From Pseudophaeobacter arcticus DSM 23566 (lineage in GTDB: Bacteria; Pseudomonadota; Alphaproteobacteria; Rhodobacterales; Rhodobacteraceae), in NCBI RefSeq assembly GCF_000473205.1, contig NZ_KI421507.1:113074-177073 (forward strand): a stretch of 64,000 nt of DNA, given 5' to 3'. Shown here piece after piece: positions 42,397 to 50,942 of the stretch; within the stretch, counting starts at the first letter, position 1; each line of letters begins with the position of its first letter. Both the position numbers and the translations under genes were made by a program. The notes beneath the pieces were generated by a model. It was not told the DNA's origin. It worked only from the letters and a program-made list of their open reading frames with translations, and ran no database searches.

Positions 42397-43692
42397 ATGG
42401 AAAGAAGATTACCAGTGGTTTCCCGGTTTGGACGTATCATACCCGTGCTTGTGTCCCTGACTGTTGGGACGGTTGTCTCGGCGCAAACAGAGCTGAGCAT
42501 GTGGTATCATGGCTCTCAGAATGAATTTGAACGGGAGATCATTGTTGAGATTGTCGAGGATTTTAATGCCAGCCAGCCGGATTGGAAGGTCATCCTCAAG
42601 AGTTTCCCTGAAGGCAGCTACAATGACTCGGTGGTCCAGGCGGCGCAGACCGGAAACCTGCCTGATATAATCGACGTAGATGCGCCCGTGGTCGCAAATT
42701 GGGCGTGGCTGGGATATCTGCAGCCTCTGAACTTAACGGAAGCCGAGGTCGCGGCCTTCCTGCCATCCGCCGTCGGGCGCTGGAATGGTCATATCTATTC
42801 GGTTGGCCTGTGGGAGGCTGCTCTGGCGATCCTGACACGCAAATCAACCCTGGAAAAATATGACATCCGGCTGCCAAGTCTTGCTGCCCCCTGGAGCGCT
42901 GATGAATTTGAAACAGCCTTGGTCAAAATCAAGCAGTCCGGGGATTTTGAGTACCCTCTGGACCTGGGGCTGGCCAGAGAGGGCGAGTGGTTTCCATATG
43001 CGATAAGCCCATTTTTGCAAAGCTTCGGCGGCGATCTGATCGACCGATCTGCCTATGACACGGCACAGGGCGTGTTAAATGGTGAGGCCGCGTTGAAATT
43101 TGGCAGATGGTGGCAGTCTTTGTTTACACGCGGTCTGGTTCCTGGCCCAAGAGAGCCTCAATCAGACCGCACGGCCGCGTTGATCGAGGGAAGATATGCC
43201 ATGGCCTGGGACGGCAATTGGAGCGTCCTGGATTTTATCGAAGCCTTCGGGGAGGATGCGGTGTTTTTGCCCGCCCCCAATTTTGGCAATGGAAGCGTCA
43301 TCGGTGCAGGCAGTTGGCAGTTTGGGGTTTCAGCCACCTCAAAGCATGTTGACGGAGCCAGTGCCTTTGTTGAGTTCGCGATCCAGGACAGATACCTTTC
43401 CACCATTGCAGATGAGCTGGGGTTAATTCCACCCACGCCTGCAGCGGCAAGCGCCTCTGTAAACTATGGCCCAGAGGGGCGGTTGTCGGGCTTTGTCGAT
43501 TTGTCGCGCCAACAGGCTTTGCTCCGTCCGGTATCCCCCAGCTATGTTGTGATTGCAAAGGTGTTTGAAAGAGCACTGGTTGAGATCGCCGAGGGGGGCG
43601 ATGTGAAAACAGTGCTTGATGAAGCAACCGATGATATCAATCGAGATATCAAGCGAAATGCAGGGTATGTAAACCAATTGGGCGTTGAGTAG
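42397..43692 (+). CDS. Family 1 (sugar-type) extracellular solute-binding protein
   Basis: 431 aa from ATG 42397. Signal peptide in residues 1-30 (V-G-T-V-V-S-A-Q). SBP_bac_1 features: L-S-M-W-Y-H-G at the mature start, P-D-I-I-D-V-D-A near 90-96, G-R-Y-A-M-A-W-D-G-N-W near 265-275. Members bind sugars or polyols for ABC importers, but no permease or ATPase gene is nearby. The next gene is a sensor kinase with its own periplasmic domain, so this binder may present ligand to the kinase, as in ChvE-VirA-like pairs (inference). Confidence 0.85.
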   Translation: MERRLPVVSRFGRIIPVLVSLTVGTVVSAQTELSMWYHGSQNEFEREIIVEIVEDFNASQPDWKVILKSFPEGSYNDSVVQAAQTGNLPDIIDVDAPVVANWAWLGYLQPLNLTEAEVAAFLPSAVGRWNGHIYSVGLWEAALAILTRKSTLEKYDIRLPSLAAPWSADEFETALVKIKQSGDFEYPLDLGLAREGEWFPYAISPFLQSFGGDLIDRSAYDTAQGVLNGEAALKFGRWWQSLFTRGLVPGPREPQSDRTAALIEGRYAMAWDGNWSVLDFIEAFGEDAVFLPAPNFGNGSVIGAGSWQFGVSATSKHVDGASAFVEFAIQDRYLSTIADELGLIPPTPAAASASVNYGPEGRLSGFVDLSRQQALLRPVSPSYVVIAKVFERALVEIAEGGDVKTVLDEATDDINRDIKRNAGYVNQLGVE

Positions 43693-43770
43693 ATGAAGCC
43701 ATCCTGTCTGGTGAAGGCTTGGGGAGGCGTTGAGAACAGACCGGGTGGGATACCTTAGAGGGTGGATTGA

Positions 43771-45846
43771 GTGATAGAGGGCATTCTATACAGACTTTAC
43801 TTCACCACTAAGCTATTGCGTGCCTTCCTGGGCATGATGGTTCTTGCTGCCCTGCCAGGGCAATTGAACGCAGAGCCGCTGCGTGTCGGCTTTTATGAAA
43901 ACCCCCCCAAGATTTTTCGAGATGCAGATGGTCAGCCTGCTGGGTTCTGGCCGGAGGTGACCGAAGCCATACTCTCTGGGTTGGGCTATGAATTTGAATA
44001 CATCGACTGTGAATGGGAAGCCTGCCTGGAAATGGTGAGGCAAGGTCGGCTCGACCTGATGCCGGATGTGGCCTTTTCCGAAGAGCGCGCAGAGCAGTTC
44101 CAGTACATCAACGAGGCGCTGATTTATTCATGGTCTACAATTGTCACCTCCCAAGAGGTTGAGATTGCATCTCTGGCGGATTTTGAGGGCAAGAGAATTG
44201 CCGTTCTCGCAAACAGTATTCAGGAGCGTGACCTGAGGCGGGTTTTGCGTAAAGAGGGGATGAAGAGCAAGCTGATCTGGACCTCATCAGTGCAGGGTGC
44301 GATTGATGCGATCATGGTTGGTGATGCGGATATGGCAATTACCAATACGTTTTTTGCGGTGCAAATGGCCGAAGAGAACAGTTTGCGGATCCCTGAACTG
44401 CCCTTCCAGGTCAATTCGTACCATTATGTCGTCCCGCCAGATGCCCCCAGAAGCTTTGTTCAGGCGATGAACCTGGCCAGCTACCGGCAGCAAATGACCT
44501 TTGGTTCGGAATTCCATTCCGCTGAATATGAATGGATTTCCTTCCACAAAGCACCGCCGCCGCGCTGGCTGGTGACCGTGCTCATCGTGGCATTTTCTGT
44601 CCTGCTGTTGTCTGGGGGGCTAATTCTCATCCTGCGCCGTGTTGTTCGGGCGCGAACCTCGGATCTTGCAACCACGGTTGATGCGCTGAGTGCAGAAATG
44701 GATCTTCGCAAAAAGGCAGAGAAATTTGCCCTGGAGACCCAGAAATTTGACGCGATAGGGCGGCTTGTCGGTGGAGTTGCCCATGATTTCAACAATCTGC
44801 TGTCCGTGATCATGGGCAATCTGGAATTGGTAAAAGACCAGGGCGGACTTGATGCCGCATCCTTGAAGTTTACCGATCAAGCGCTGTCAGCGACCAAACG
44901 GGGGGCCAAGCTTTCCTATGATCTGCTGTCTTTTGGGCGACGCGCTCAGCTTGTGCCCCAAGTGTTGAGGATCGACCTGGTTTTGCGTGGTGTTGAGGAA
45001 ATGCTGCGCCGGACCCTGCCAGAAAACATATTTGTGGAATTCACATATGGCTCTCATGTGAAGGCCGTTCTGCTGGATCAGGGACAGCTGGAGAATGCGA
45101 TTTTGAACCTGGTGCTGAACGCACGTGATGCGATGCCAGACGGGGGGAAACTGACGCTTTCTGTCTCGAACCTGCGTTCGGATCAGATCGATGATGGTGA
45201 GCTCTCAACCGACGAGGTAGTGGTCTCGGTGACGGACACCGGAGTGGGGATCAAAGAAGATGCTTTGAGCAAGGTGTTTGAACCATTTTTCACAACAAAA
45301 GAATTCAACAAGGGGTCGGGTATGGGCCTGGCGATGGTCCATGGCTTTGTCACCCAGTCGGGGGGAAAGATCCGTCTGCGCAGTGTCTGGGGGCAGGGGA
45401 CAACGGTGGAGCTGAGGTTCCCTGCAACACTTGAGATCGCGGATCAGGCTGCGGGAGCCGACATTTCCGCAGGTCTTTTGGGTGATGAACGGGTCTTATT
45501 GGTCGAAGATGACGCAGATGTCCGAACGGCGCTGAGCCAACGGCTTTCGACCTCTGGATTTCGCGTGACGGAAGCCCGCGATGGCACAGAGGCCCTGGAA
45601 CTGATCAAAGTTGCGCCTGAATTTGACTTGCTGGTGACTGACCAGACCATGCCTGGGCCCATACAGGGGATGGATTTGGCACATCAGGTCAGAGAGGCGC
45701 TTGGTGAAATTCCTATTGTGATACTCACAGGTTATGGCACTGATGCTCTTGATAGTTTTGCGGGTCTTTCAAAATTCACTCTGCTGAACAAACCGGTTAT
45801 AGGACCTGTTCTGATCTCTAAAATCCGCTCTCTTCTGGACAGTTGA
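43771..45846 (+). CDS. Hybrid histidine kinase with periplasmic binding domain
   Basis: 691 aa. Order: signal/anchor helix (about 13-34), family 3 solute-binding domain (36-255), membrane helix (267-289), short coiled linker, HisKA with H338 in G-V-A-H-D-F-N-N-L-L, HATPase with N-A-R-D-A (450-454), D-T-G-V-G (489-493) and G-S-G-M-G-L (515-520), then a receiver domain with D624 in V-T-D-Q-T-M-P-G. The H-D-F-N-N-L box is typical of hybrid kinases that phosphorylate a separate regulator or hold phosphate on their own receiver. GTG start. No output regulator lies nearby. Confidence 0.9.
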   Translation: MIEGILYRLYFTTKLLRAFLGMMVLAALPGQLNAEPLRVGFYENPPKIFRDADGQPAGFWPEVTEAILSGLGYEFEYIDCEWEACLEMVRQGRLDLMPDVAFSEERAEQFQYINEALIYSWSTIVTSQEVEIASLADFEGKRIAVLANSIQERDLRRVLRKEGMKSKLIWTSSVQGAIDAIMVGDADMAITNTFFAVQMAEENSLRIPELPFQVNSYHYVVPPDAPRSFVQAMNLASYRQQMTFGSEFHSAEYEWISFHKAPPPRWLVTVLIVAFSVLLLSGGLILILRRVVRARTSDLATTVDALSAEMDLRKKAEKFALETQKFDAIGRLVGGVAHDFNNLLSVIMGNLELVKDQGGLDAASLKFTDQALSATKRGAKLSYDLLSFGRRAQLVPQVLRIDLVLRGVEEMLRRTLPENIFVEFTYGSHVKAVLLDQGQLENAILNLVLNARDAMPDGGKLTLSVSNLRSDQIDDGELSTDEVVVSVTDTGVGIKEDALSKVFEPFFTTKEFNKGSGMGLAMVHGFVTQSGGKIRLRSVWGQGTTVELRFPATLEIADQAAGADISAGLLGDERVLLVEDDADVRTALSQRLSTSGFRVTEARDGTEALELIKVAPEFDLLVTDQTMPGPIQGMDLAHQVREALGEIPIVILTGYGTDALDSFAGLSKFTLLNKPVIGPVLISKIRSLLDS

Positions 45847-46024
45847 ACCTGTGTAAATGGCGCGACTCGCAGGAGAAACATGGAGACTGTTCTGTCTTTC
45901 CCTTGTGATTTTGTTGCACCTTTGGGCGTTGCCCTGATGCCGTGATGTCGCCGTAACTGACTGATCCCAATTTCGTTTCCCCCTTCGACAGCCTCACTTT
46001 GCGGCGGGGGCGAATGGATTGAGA

Positions 46025-46042
46025 CTGTCACGGTTCTGTTAA
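46025..46042 (+). promoter_or_regulatory. Pho box of the betaine-lipid operon
   Basis: CTGTCAC-GGTT-CTGTTAA: two 7-mers in 11-bp register, matching the PhoB consensus, 49 nt upstream of the plcP start where it would replace the -35 element. Phosphate-starvation induction of these genes is known in related bacteria. Confidence 0.75.
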
Positions 46043-46091
46043 AACGATGCGTTACCTCAAGATGCGACGCAAGTGACAGCGGGCGACGCGC

Positions 46092-46889
46092 ATGAAATAC
46101 CGAACCATATTCCTGTCCGATATCCACTTAGGCACACCGGGATGTCAGGCTGAATTATTGCTGGATTTCCTCAACTGCCACGAAGCAGACACCTACTATT
46201 TGGTTGGTGATATTGTGGATGCCTGGCGCATTCGGCGAAAAGGTTTCCTATGGCCGCAGGCGCATAATGACGTGGTGCAAACGCTCCTGGCCAAGGCCCA
46301 TGGCGGCGCCCGGATTTATCTTATCCCCGGCAACCATGACGAGTTCCTGCGCTCCTACTTTGGCACTCATTTTGGCGGTATTGAGGTGGTTGGATCTGCG
46401 GAGTTCACCGCACGCGATGACAAATGTTATCTGGTTACCCATGGTGATCAATTTGATGCCGTGGTGACCAACGCCAAATGGCTGGCGCATCTTGGGGACC
46501 AAGCCTATGAGTTCATGCTGTGGCTGAACACCCGCATAAACCGGCTTCGGCATCTCTGGGGCGGGCAGTACTGGTCGTTGTCAAAATGGGCAAAGCACCA
46601 GGTTAAGCAGGCTGTCAATTTTATCAGCGAGTATGAAACCGTGCTGACCGCCGAGGCGCGGCGCGGCGGCTATGACGGGGTGATCTGCGGCCATATCCAT
46701 AGCGCTGCCATCCGAGACATGGATGGGGTGATTTACGTGAACACCGGCGATTGGGTCGAAAGCTGCACCGCTGTTGTTGAGACAGCGGATGGCAGCCTTA
46801 TGCTCATTGATTGGGAGCGTTCCGCTCGACGGTCCCGTCACCGGGCACGCAGGGCCCAGCACAAAGAAAAAATTCTCGAAAACGTTTAG
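46092..46889 (+). CDS. plcP: PlcP-type metallophosphoesterase (phospholipase C for lipid remodelling)
   Basis: 265 aa. Metal-site motifs D10-I-H12, V-G-D40-I-V-D, P-G-N-H-D near 76-80, T-H-G-D near 116-119, C-G-H-I-H near 197-201. The fold is like the UDP-diacylglucosamine hydrolase LpxH, but the Pho box upstream and btaA 12 nt downstream identify the PlcP group, which cleaves membrane phospholipids to diacylglycerol during phosphate limitation. That diacylglycerol is the substrate of BtaA. LpxH-like activity is the alternative. Confidence 0.85.
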   Translation: MKYRTIFLSDIHLGTPGCQAELLLDFLNCHEADTYYLVGDIVDAWRIRRKGFLWPQAHNDVVQTLLAKAHGGARIYLIPGNHDEFLRSYFGTHFGGIEVVGSAEFTARDDKCYLVTHGDQFDAVVTNAKWLAHLGDQAYEFMLWLNTRINRLRHLWGGQYWSLSKWAKHQVKQAVNFISEYETVLTAEARRGGYDGVICGHIHSAAIRDMDGVIYVNTGDWVESCTAVVETADGSLMLIDWERSARRSRHRARRAQHKEKILENV

Positions 46890-46901
46890 GGGACACACCC
46901 G

Positions 46902-48119
46902 ATGAATACTTCCGCCCAGGCTCAATTGGACGCGGCTGTTTTACAGGAAAGCGATGCCGCAACCGGATGGCTTGAACGTCTGTTCTCGCGTCTGTTTCTG
47001 GGGTTGGTCTATCCGCAGATCTGGGAGGATCCGGTGGTCGACATGGCGGCTCTGGAGATTACGTCAGAGGATAATCTGGTCTGCATCGCCTCTGGCAGCT
47101 GCAATCTAATGTCCTATTTGACCGCAGGTCCGGCTTCGGTCACTGCGGTTGATCTGTCGCCTGCCCATGTGGCCTTGGGGAAACTGAAGCTGACCGCCGC
47201 CCGTGTTTTGCCGGACTATGCCGCCTTTTATCAGTTCTTTGGCCGGGCAGACCTAGCGAGCAACGCCGTTCTGTATGAGCGCTATATCCAACCCAATCTG
47301 GACCCCAGCGCACGGGCGTTTTGGGAGGGGCGGCAGCTGATAAACCGCCGCATCTCGTTGTTTCAAAAGGGGCTATATAAACACGGGGTGCTTGGCCGCT
47401 TTCTGGGGGCGGTGCATTTGGTCGCGGGTCTGGGCCGGGTTAGTTTTGCGCCTTTGCTGGCCGCGCGCAGCCTACAGGAACAGCAGGCGTTTTTTGATCA
47501 GAAGATCACGCCCTTGTTTGACATGTGGTTGGTGCGCAAGCTGGCTGGGTTTCGCGCCGCACTTTTTGGCCTGGGTATTCCCCCGGCGCAGTATGACAAA
47601 TTGGCCGCTGATGGCGGTGGCGACGTGTTGCCGGTGCTGCGTGAACGGGTCCGCAAGCTGATGTGTGATACCCCGATCCGGGACAATTATTTTGCCTGGC
47701 AGGCCTTTGCGCGCTGCTATGACCCGGCCCCGGATGGATCTCTGCCGCCCTATCTGCAACAGCGCAATTTTCAGGCGCTGCGGGACTTTGCCGACCGAGG
47801 CCGTATCGTGAACCGCTCCCTCACCGACCAGTTGGCGCTGGAGCCGGGTGGTTCGAAACAGGGCTATATCCTGCTGGATGCCCAGGACTGGATGAACGAC
47901 AGTCAGCTGAATGCGCTCTGGCAGCAAATCACCCGCACGGCAACACCTGGCGCAAAGGTGATTTTCCGCACTGGTGGCGCCGAGGACATCCTGCCGGGCC
48001 GGGTGTCGCCTGACATCCTGGGGCGCTGGGTCTACGACACAGAGGTCTCCAAGCAGGGAACCAAACAGGATCGCTCAGCGATCTACGGCGCCTTCCACCT
48101 CTATCGTTTTCAGGGCTGA
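46902..48119 (+). CDS. btaA: BtaA, diacylglycerol 3-amino-3-carboxypropyltransferase
   Basis: 405 aa, DUF3419 family. L-V-Y-P-Q-I-W-E-D-P near 35-44, then a SAM site I-A-S-G-S-C-N-L near 63-70 with V-D-L-S-P-A-H near 84-90; the late motif R-I-V-N-R-S-L near 302-308 is also typical. Transfers the aminocarboxypropyl group of SAM to diacylglycerol, giving diacylglyceryl-homoserine. Membrane-associated but without membrane helices. Confidence 0.92.
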   Translation: MNTSAQAQLDAAVLQESDAATGWLERLFSRLFLGLVYPQIWEDPVVDMAALEITSEDNLVCIASGSCNLMSYLTAGPASVTAVDLSPAHVALGKLKLTAARVLPDYAAFYQFFGRADLASNAVLYERYIQPNLDPSARAFWEGRQLINRRISLFQKGLYKHGVLGRFLGAVHLVAGLGRVSFAPLLAARSLQEQQAFFDQKITPLFDMWLVRKLAGFRAALFGLGIPPAQYDKLAADGGGDVLPVLRERVRKLMCDTPIRDNYFAWQAFARCYDPAPDGSLPPYLQQRNFQALRDFADRGRIVNRSLTDQLALEPGGSKQGYILLDAQDWMNDSQLNALWQQITRTATPGAKVIFRTGGAEDILPGRVSPDILGRWVYDTEVSKQGTKQDRSAIYGAFHLYRFQG

Positions 48120-48123
48120 TCAG

Positions 48124-48771
48124 ATGAGCGATGCGACCCCCAATGCCCATGCTGCGCTGATGGATCAAACCTATCGCCGTCAACGCATGTTTTATGATCT
48201 GACCCGCAAGTACTATCTGTTTGGACGTGATGCGCTGATTGCTGACCTCGCGCCTGGTGTCGGCGCGCATATTCTCGAATTGGCCTGCGGCACGGGGCGG
48301 AATTTGCATCTGGCCAGGGGGAGATACCCTGATTGTAGCTTTTACGGGCTTGATATCTCGTCAGAGATGCTGATGTCCGCCGGGAAAAAACTGGGCAATG
48401 CGGTTACCCTGGCACAGGCTGATGCCTGTCGTTTTGAGGGCGCAGAGGTATTCGGTCGCGCAGAATTTGACCGCATCTTTATCTCATATGGGGTTTCTAT
48501 GATCCCGGATTGGGAACAGGCCCTGCGCCAGGCCTTTTCACATCTTGCCCCGGGTGGTGTTCTGCATGTTGTGGATTTTTCCAATCTGGAAGGATGGCCC
48601 GGCTGGTGCCGGGGGCTGCTTCACCGTTGGCTGGACAAATTCCATGTGACCCCACGGCTAAAGCTGGAAAGCGTGCTTGACCAGATCGCCGGTGAACTGG
48701 GCGGGAGGGCGCAGTGCCGTCAGCTTTATCGGGGGTATGCGCAATACGGGATTTTGCGCAAGCCGGGTTGA
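48124..48771 (+). CDS. btaB: BtaB, diacylglyceryl-homoserine N-methyltransferase
   Basis: 215 aa from ATG 48124, 4 nt behind btaA. Class I methyltransferase: motif I I-L-E-L-A-C-G-T-G-R-N near 46-56, Y-G-L-D-I-S-S-E-M-L near 70-79, V-V-D-F-S near 146-150. R-Q-R-M-F-Y-D-L-T-R-K-Y-Y near 19-31 is typical of BtaB. Adds three methyl groups to make the betaine lipid DGTS, completing the pathway. Confidence 0.92.
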   Translation: MSDATPNAHAALMDQTYRRQRMFYDLTRKYYLFGRDALIADLAPGVGAHILELACGTGRNLHLARGRYPDCSFYGLDISSEMLMSAGKKLGNAVTLAQADACRFEGAEVFGRAEFDRIFISYGVSMIPDWEQALRQAFSHLAPGGVLHVVDFSNLEGWPGWCRGLLHRWLDKFHVTPRLKLESVLDQIAGELGGRAQCRQLYRGYAQYGILRKPG

Positions 48772-48862
48772 TTGCTTTCTCTTGGGACAGTTTGCCGAGG
48801 CAAATCCGGGCCTAAGATCCAAAACCCAGGTTGGATAAAATTCCGCTCAAGTAGAACCCAAG

Positions 48863-49039
48863 TCAAGAATGGCCGTGCTGCGCCTCGCGGATCAGCGCCA
48901 CAGCCGTGACACCCTGATTATCGGCCCTTGCCTGCGGCGTACCCAGGCCCAGAACCAGCGTTGCAGCTGTCAGCGTTGCACTGCCACCCAGCAAGGTCAC
49001 TGCGATGAATTTGAGGAGAGGCACGAGAGAGCGGTTCAT
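48863..49039 (-). CDS. Small secreted peptide
   Basis: 58 aa from ATG 49039 with AAGGA upstream. The hydrophobic segment L-L-K-F-I-A-V-T-L-L-G-G-S-A-T-L ends with an A-R-A cleavage site, leaving about 22 residues with a His-x-His tail. No family recognised. Opposite strand to its neighbours. Confidence 0.45.
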   Translation of the reverse strand: MNRSLVPLLKFIAVTLLGGSATLTAATLVLGLGTPQARADNQGVTAVALIREAQHGHS

Positions 49040-49218
49040 TGATCTAATCCTTGTGTCAAAATGATGCGCAACATGGCCGTGCGCTTGGCTCCGCAGAGAA
49101 AAGACAGGCCCAAACCCCTTGGATGTGGGGATGAATAAGTGATTTCTGGTGCCAAAATATTGACCGGATGTGCCAAAGACTTGACAGTAAATGCCAAAGG
49201 CTGAACCTTTGATAACGT

Positions 49219-50328
49219 ATGTGTTACTGCGCTTTGATCGCAGCTCGGGCGCTTGGTTGTCAGTTGCGCGCATCAATTTGGAGCCGGGACTTGACCATCG
49301 TTTCGACAATCTACGCCAGAAAACAGATCGAACATGCCGAACGGATACCTGACAAAGGTAAGCTGTTTGATCTTGTCGGGCTGACGCCAGAAACGGCAGC
49401 GGACCCTGCGGTCATGGTGCCGGTTGAGGCCTATCATGATCTGATGGAGGTGATTGCCGAAAGCGAGTTCCCAGACCTGAGGTTTCACATGAAAACCTGT
49501 CGGAGCATGCGCTGCGATGAGTTTGGTGCCTTTGGGCTTGCGCTTAAATCGGCACCCACCTTGCGTCATGGGTTTCAACGTATTTGGCGCTACATACGAT
49601 TGCACAACCGGGTCGCGACCTTTTCAGCCGAGCAAGAGGGCGATCGCTTTTGTTGGTCCATGCAGGCCCCCAAGATAGACCGGCTTGGTGACTTTTTGTC
49701 GAGGGAGGCCGCCATGGGGACGACGCTGACCCTCTGTCGTGAAACGACCACCCAGGATTTACGTCCCTGTCATGTGCAATTTGTCCATGAAAGGGAGGGC
49801 TCTATTGATGCCTTGGTAGAGCATTTTGGCTGCGTGCCTGAATTTGGAGCGCAATCTGATGCTTTGCATTTTGACCTTCATCAGGTTGATCAGCCCTGTA
49901 CCATCGGCGATGCAGGGGTCTGGAATTTCCTGATCTCTCATCTGGATCAGATGCTGGAAAAAGAGCGCGACCAGGAGCAGAGCTTTGAAGTTCGGGTGAT
50001 TGAGGAAATTGCAAAACTGCTGAGTGGCGGGGTGCCTCAGCTGTCCGAGGTCTCCAAAAACATGGGGCTGGGCGGGCGTACCTTTCAGCGCCGGCTGAGC
50101 GAGAGAGGTCACAGTTTTCAGTCCCTCACCGACGCGGCACGCCGAAAGCTGGCCCAGCAGCTTATTCGGTCGTCGACCTATTCCTTCTCGGAGATAGCAT
50201 TTTTGACAGGGTTTTCAGAGCAAAGCGCCTTTTCGCGGGCTTTTAAGCGATGGTCTGGCCAGACGCCCAAGGCCTATCGCAGCGACCTGCGCGAAAGTGG
50301 CGCCACCGGATCCAGACCCGCAGAATAG
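49219..50328 (+). CDS. AraC-family regulator (OruR/arabinose-binding-like N-domain)
   Basis: 369 aa; TTG at 49291, with GGAG upstream, may be the true start and would give 345 aa beginning at residue 25. N-terminal ligand domain of the PF12625 type; C-terminal double HTH at about 260-355 with Q-L-S-E-V-S-K-N-M-G-L-G-G-R-T-F-Q-R-R-L and S-F-S-E-I-A-F-L-T-G-F-S-E-Q-S-A-F. Target unknown; no divergent partner except the small peptide gene. Confidence 0.87.
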   Translation: MCYCALIAARALGCQLRASIWSRDLTIVSTIYARKQIEHAERIPDKGKLFDLVGLTPETAADPAVMVPVEAYHDLMEVIAESEFPDLRFHMKTCRSMRCDEFGAFGLALKSAPTLRHGFQRIWRYIRLHNRVATFSAEQEGDRFCWSMQAPKIDRLGDFLSREAAMGTTLTLCRETTTQDLRPCHVQFVHEREGSIDALVEHFGCVPEFGAQSDALHFDLHQVDQPCTIGDAGVWNFLISHLDQMLEKERDQEQSFEVRVIEEIAKLLSGGVPQLSEVSKNMGLGGRTFQRRLSERGHSFQSLTDAARRKLAQQLIRSSTYSFSEIAFLTGFSEQSAFSRAFKRWSGQTPKAYRSDLRESGATGSRPAE

Positions 50329-50379
50329 GGTCTCTGTTTGGCATTTTGCCTGTCTGCGGGTTTTGGTTGCGTGAAAATG

Positions 50380-50393
50380 CATGACTTGTCATG
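50380..50393. promoter_or_regulatory. MarR operator
   Basis: Perfect dyad CATGAC-TT-GTCATG, 40 nt before the MarR start, in the expected promoter. Flanking bases extend symmetry with one mismatch. Confidence 0.6.
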
Positions 50394-50432
50394 TATAAAT
50401 TTTTCAGGCTTTACTGGGGCGCGGAGGGAATC

Positions 50433-50942
50433 ATGTCAAAGCCAGCCAAGACAAAGACCGAGAAAATCAGGGCCAGGCAGAAGCGGGAAGAGATGAACAT
50501 CTTTTCCCGAATGCCTGCGGCCTATGCGGCGTCCCGCAGTCAGGCGGTGAAACTTCTGCAACGGGCGGGCGGGCTTTCGGTGGTGGAATGGCGGGTGCTT
50601 TGGGATCTCAGCGAGGCTGGCCCCCTGTCGATCCGCGAAATGGCGGCCCTTCAGCGTGTGGATCATTCACAGCTGAGCCGGGCCCTGCCGGGTCTGCAGA
50701 ACAAGGGGCTGGTGATCCTGCAGCGGGACGCAACAGACGGTCGCCAGATGAATGTTACCCTGACGGAGGCGGGGCAGGCGGCCTATGCAAAGGCCGCTCC
50801 TGTCATGAAACAGCGGCGGGATGGGCTGCGACGTGTCTTTTCCCAACAAGAGCTGGAACAATTTGCAGGCTTTTTTGACCGGCTCGAAGCGTTTCTTCGT
50901 ATGCCTGTGGATGAGCTGCTGGAGGAGGAGAAAACACCATGA
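50433..50942 (+). CDS. MarR-family regulator
   Basis: 169 aa from ATG 50433 with GGAGGGAAT as ribosome site; the frame opens 14 codons earlier inside the operator dyad. Winged helix: L-S-V-V-E-W-R-V-L-W-D-L near 47-58, I-R-E-M-A-A-L-Q-R-V-D-H-S-Q-L-S-R near 65-81, wing D-A-T-D-G-R-Q near 97-103. Stop overlaps the start of the sulfatase-like gene (ATGA), so it most likely represses itself and that enzyme. Confidence 0.9.
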   Translation: MSKPAKTKTEKIRARQKREEMNIFSRMPAAYAASRSQAVKLLQRAGGLSVVEWRVLWDLSEAGPLSIREMAALQRVDHSQLSRALPGLQNKGLVILQRDATDGRQMNVTLTEAGQAAYAKAAPVMKQRRDGLRRVFSQQELEQFAGFFDRLEAFLRMPVDELLEEEKTP

